Below, in pieces: positions 61,252 to 64,000 of a stretch of DNA of 64,000 bases; position 1 is the first letter of the stretch; every line of letters begins with the position of its first letter. A model generated the notes under the pieces. That model saw only the letters and a program-made list of their open reading frames with translations. It was not told where the DNA came from and made no database searches. The DNA comes from Acidobacteriota bacterium (GTDB taxonomy: Bacteria; Acidobacteriota; Thermoanaerobaculia; Multivoradales; Multivoraceae). A program made the translations under genes and the position numbers. Where the stretch lies: assembly GCA_003388555.1 (NCBI GenBank), contig QQVD01000006.1, forward strand, positions 124,001 to 188,000, given 5' to 3'.

Positions 61252-61722
61252 ATGCATCGATCCGACCAGCTCCAGCGCCGCGCCGCGACAGGCCGACGCG
61301 GCTTCGACACCCGAGCAGGCCTCCTCCGGGTCGCCCTCGTCATCCTCGTGGTCATGGCGACCGCCGCGGCCCTCGCCTGCGGAGCCGGTGGCAAGGGCTA
61401 CATCGATTCGGACCTGGCCTTCGAGTACCGCTCGCGAGTGGAGACGGGCTCGATCCACCCGCGCTGGCAGCTGGTGCAAGTGGCGCGGCGGCTCGACCGG
61501 CCCGACCGTCTGGTGCACGTGGTGCAGATCCCGCCCGAGGACGCCGGCGAGCTGATGATGCTCAGCGATCGCGAGCGCGCCAGGACCGTCGCCGGGATCG
61601 CCTGTCCGAACGCCGACGACCCGATCTGGAGCCGGCTGTCGGGCGGGCACGACGTGGAGGTGGACATGACCTCCGACAACGGGCTGTTCGACACCGTCAG
61701 CTGCCGCGACCAGCTCTTCTGA
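61252..61722 (+). CDS. Exported protein, possible lipoprotein
   Basis: A 156-residue protein with a basic N-terminus and a hydrophobic helix (VALVILVVMATAAALAC) ending in A-L-A-C-G, which resembles a lipobox although the -3 Leu is displaced. The mature part has a Cys pair at its end (ACPNADDPIW, VSCRDQLF). The family is unknown. ATG at 61252 is the choice since the preceding frame is not conserved-looking. Placed 152 bp after the TPR gene. Confidence 0.6.
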   Translation: MHRSDQLQRRAATGRRGFDTRAGLLRVALVILVVMATAAALACGAGGKGYIDSDLAFEYRSRVETGSIHPRWQLVQVARRLDRPDRLVHVVQIPPEDAGELMMLSDRERARTVAGIACPNADDPIWSRLSGGHDVEVDMTSDNGLFDTVSCRDQLF

Positions 61723-61789
61723 GGCACATCGCCCTGTCGTCGCGTGGCCTGCCGCGGACCCGCCGCGCCTCCGCTCTGCACCCACTCTC

Positions 61790-62017
61790 GTGAAAGACGC
61801 CGAGGACCAACGGGTCGACCGTGTCGACCGGGTCGACCCTTCCGGCAGCTGGATCCGGCGGCTGGTCGATCGGTGGGGGCTGCAGGTGACGCTCTACGCC
61901 TTCATGTGGATCGTGCTGCTCGCCGCGATCGCCGTCGGCGCCCTCGTGCTCGGCCCGCGTTCCTGCGTCGAGCCGGAGCCGCGCGTCGACCCCGCCTTCG
62001 ACCGCCGCCTGCCCTGA
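61790..62017 (+). CDS. Small single-helix membrane protein
   Basis: A 75-residue protein starting at GTG. One hydrophobic helix (about residues 34-54, LYAFMWIVLLAAIAVGALVL), charged N-terminus rich in Asp/Arg. No family recognised. Short proteins of this type often anchor a partner. Coding status is moderate: frame, helix and absence of competing genes support it. Confidence 0.45.
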   Translation: MKDAEDQRVDRVDRVDPSGSWIRRLVDRWGLQVTLYAFMWIVLLAAIAVGALVLGPRSCVEPEPRVDPAFDRRLP

Positions 62018-62096
62018 CACCCCACTGCCGTCGCTTCGAGCTCAGGCGGCTACCGCCTCGCAACCCCACCGCCGCGCCGGCAGACGGCCGCCGAGT

Positions 62097-62540
62097 TCAG
62101 CGCACGCGGGAAGCGAGACGATCGACTCCCTGGCTGGTCGAGCGCGGCACGAGATCGACCAGGCCCCACCCGGTTCCGGCCGGCCGGTGGTAGACGCGGG
62201 TGCGATCCAGATCGCGGTCCTTGACCTCGACCCAGATCTCGCGCTCCGAGAGCGAGCCGATGAAGATCCGGTCCGCCAGCCTCTCACCACCCTGCGGCAG
62301 CTCGAACCTGGCTGGCTCGATCCGCACCACCACGTCGAGATCGTCCGGGTCGGCGAAACCGAAGCCGGCCGCGCCGCCGCCCAGCGAGCGACCGCTCGAT
62401 CCACGCACCCGCACTTCCAGTCGGCCACGTTCGAGACAGACGCGATCGCCGCCGTCGCCGCAGGCCTCGGGACCGCCTTCGGGACCGAGCACGAAGAGCA
62501 GCCCGGCGAGCACCAGGCTGAGCAGGACGATGGAGCGCAT
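62097..62540 (-). CDS. Exported protein related to the NDTDAF-type domain
   Basis: A 147-residue protein with a short signal sequence (residues 2-19). The body, DRVCLERGRLEVRVRG, FGFADPDDLDVVVRIEP, DRIFIGSLSEREIWVEVKD, TRVYHRP, has the same strand order as the C-terminal domain of the protein at 3492-4655 (FEVELTYNT, FFFFDPDNIEAQVKVLDGC, NDRFWVFAA, TLSVRD, RTYRN). It lacks the C-terminal NDTDAF sequence, so it is a diverged, stand-alone form. A CATAAT box lies directly before its ATG. Confidence 0.6.
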   Translation of the reverse strand: MRSIVLLSLVLAGLLFVLGPEGGPEACGDGGDRVCLERGRLEVRVRGSSGRSLGGGAAGFGFADPDDLDVVVRIEPARFELPQGGERLADRIFIGSLSEREIWVEVKDRDLDRTRVYHRPAGTGWGLVDLVPRSTSQGVDRLASRVR

Positions 62541-62546
62541 GAGCGG

Positions 62547-62552
62547 ATTATG
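62547..62552 (-). promoter_or_regulatory. -10-like CATAAT box placed for a leaderless transcript
   Basis: Read leftward, CATAAT ends 6 nt before the ATG at 62540, so transcription would start at the ATG. Confidence 0.4.
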
Positions 62553-62819
62553 TCACAGAAGCATGGGAGGCGCGGAGCGGGACTACGGCAGACCTTCAGC
62601 GGGGCTCACGGCCCGGCGCAGCGGATGCGGACGCCGCCGCTTCAAGAGCCCCGCGCACCCGGATCATGCCCGAGTGATTGCCGCGGGCGCGCCGTCGGAA
62701 GCGCACGCTCCGCACGGTGCATCCCCAAAGGTCCCTCGCAGCCGCAACCGCCCGAGCAGGAGCCCGGGCGCCGCGAGGCGGTGCCACGCCGGTACGCCAC
62801 CGGAACCCTGTTGCAGACC

Positions 62820-64000
62820 CTACGGCGTGGTCACCGACCAGGCCATGGTGTCTCCCGATTCGAAACCGTCGTCGAAGATCGGTCCGCCGCAGTCGCTCTC
62901 GCTCTCGAAACGAGCCACGCTGCCGCCCTGCGAGATGTAGAGCTCGCCGTCCTCGTCCTCGCCGAAGCCGAAGACGCTGCCCGGCAGGTTGACCCATTCG
63001 CTGGCGCTCCAGACGCCGGGCGAGGTCTCGGTGCCGAAGAAGACCCGCGCCTGGCAGTAGTCGGCGTAGACGTAGGTCCCCTGGAGGCCCTGGATGCAGC
63101 CGCGGTAGCGGTAGCCGCCGGTGATCGAACAACCGAGGGTGTGGGTGTAGGTGAGGATCGGCTCGACGAACGTCGGCCCCGTGCAGCTCGGCTGACCGTT
63201 TCCCGGCCCGGCGATGTTGCCCTCACGGCAGTTCCAGCCGTAGTTGAGCCCGCCGACAGCGTCGGCGGCCTCGAACGAGACCTCCTCGACCGTGCTCTGG
63301 CCGACGTCGGCGATGAGCATGTCGCCGGTGTCGCGGTCGAAGCTCCAGCGGTACGGGTTGCGGAAGCCGATGCTCCAGATCTCCTCCGGCACCGTGCCGC
63401 GCATCATCACGAACGGATTGTCCGGCGGGATGGTGTACGGGTCTTTGCAGCTCGGGATGTCGCACGGCGCGATGCGCAGCATCTTGCCGAGCAGGTTGGT
63501 CAGGTTCTGAGAGGTCGCGCTAGACGAGCCGCCGTCGCCGAGACCGATGTAGAGGTAGCCGTCGGGACCGAAGTGGATGTCGCCACCGTTGTGGTTGCCG
63601 GCCGGCTGGCCGAGGGTGAAGATCTCCACCGCCGAACCGACGTTGGCCAGGTTGGGATCGCCCAGCGACACCGAGTAGCGCTCGATCACGGTCTCCAGCG
63701 AGTTGCCGCCGGTGCCGTCGCGCGTGTACGAGACGTAGAAGTAGCCGTTGCTCGCGTAGTCGGGATGGAAGGCGAGGCCGAGCAGACCACCTTCGAAGAA
63801 GGTGTCGACCTCGCTCGTGATGTCGAGGAACGGCGTCGGGAGCAGGGCACCGCTCGAGTCGACGATCACGATGGTGCCATCGCGCTCGACGACGAACAGG
63901 CGCCCCGAGCCGTCGCCGGCGTGACGCATCGCCAGCGCCGTGGCGAAGCTGTGGCCGAGGTCGACCAGCTCGAGGTCGCCGGGCGGTTGGGCCCGTGCGG
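62820..64000 (-). CDS. PQQ-type sugar (sorbosone/glucose) dehydrogenase, N-terminus cut by window edge
   Basis: The frame is open to the right edge; about 393 residues are visible. The six-bladed propeller of soluble aldose sugar dehydrogenases is recognisable: FEGGLLGLAFHPDYASNGYFYVSYT (in two parts), NHNGGDIHFGPDGYLYIGLG, IWSIGFRNPYRWSFD and GLNYGWNCREG. The enzyme oxidises sugars with PQQ in the periplasm. The last 19 residues begin FDDGFESGDTMAWS, the same tail type as the GH172 protein. No PQQ synthesis gene is in the window. Confidence 0.85.
   Translation of the reverse strand, partial: ARAQPPGDLELVDLGHSFATALAMRHAGDGSGRLFVVERDGTIVIVDSSGALLPTPFLDITSEVDTFFEGGLLGLAFHPDYASNGYFYVSYTRDGTGGNSLETVIERYSVSLGDPNLANVGSAVEIFTLGQPAGNHNGGDIHFGPDGYLYIGLGDGGSSSATSQNLTNLLGKMLRIAPCDIPSCKDPYTIPPDNPFVMMRGTVPEEIWSIGFRNPYRWSFDRDTGDMLIADVGQSTVEEVSFEAADAVGGLNYGWNCREGNIAGPGNGQPSCTGPTFVEPILTYTHTLGCSITGGYRYRGCIQGLQGTYVYADYCQARVFFGTETSPGVWSASEWVNLPGSVFGFGEDEDGELYISQGGSVARFESESDCGGPIFDDGFESGDTMAWSVTTP

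Overview
The window is GC-rich bacterial DNA with a dense, ordinary chromosomal layout. No tRNA, rRNA, insertion sequence, prophage or CRISPR array was seen. Several features point to the Acidobacteriota, most likely a Thermoanaerobaculia-like lineage: two unrelated exported proteins end in the same DGFExGD...WS tail; there are two gingipain-type (C25) proteases, one of them a 3,209-residue SdrD-repeat giant; and an exported-protein C-terminal domain ending in NDTDAFDTC is present. This placement is inferred from protein style, not from a marker gene.

Layout. 1-7.6 kb: the end of a molybdopterin oxidoreductase, an SDR dehydrogenase, a DUF427 protein, an exported protein, then an ATP-dependent DNA ligase (LigB type) overlapping a phospholipid acyltransferase. 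7.7-14.9 kb: dodecin, nitroreductase, an AAA ATPase, a single-chain ECF sigma/anti-sigma fusion, an MscS channel, an MBL hydrolase and a tightly overlapping trio of minor pilins. 14.4-21.1 kb: a divergent pair of citrate synthase genes. The leftward one carries an N-terminal helix-turn-helix and leads an operon with a C25 protease, a MaoC protein and a membrane protein; a perfect 18-bp palindrome lies between the two promoters. 21.2-32.2 kb: a GH172/DUF2961 exported enzyme, TesB thioesterase, an exported protein, threonine ammonia-lyase, an orphan XPB/Ssl2-type helicase-associated protein, an ABM monooxygenase and two divergent luciferase-like oxidoreductases.

32.3-43.8 kb: the giant SdrD-repeat/C25 protein and a divergent exported TPR protein. 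43.9-48.1 kb: a homocysteine methyltransferase pair, then groES-groEL behind a CIRCE operator with a good terminator. 48.2-57.3 kb: a hybrid histidine kinase with a divergent single-domain response regulator, an exported thioredoxin-like protein, HflX (apparently starting at ATC), an exported GyrI-like/DUF6265 protein, an M50 protease, YceH and an M42 aminopeptidase. 57.3-58.1 kb: a non-coding stretch that contains a promoter-like site and a strong rho-independent terminator in the same orientation, a candidate small RNA. 58.1-64 kb: TatD, a membrane metallophosphoesterase, a TPR protein, small exported or membrane proteins, and a sorbosone/glucose dehydrogenase running off the right edge.

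The most unusual items are the citrate-synthase/HTH regulator with its palindrome, the sigma/anti-sigma fusion, the giant repeat protease, the HflX ATC start, a recurring -10-like TAGxxT box placed so that transcripts would be leaderless, and the candidate small RNA.
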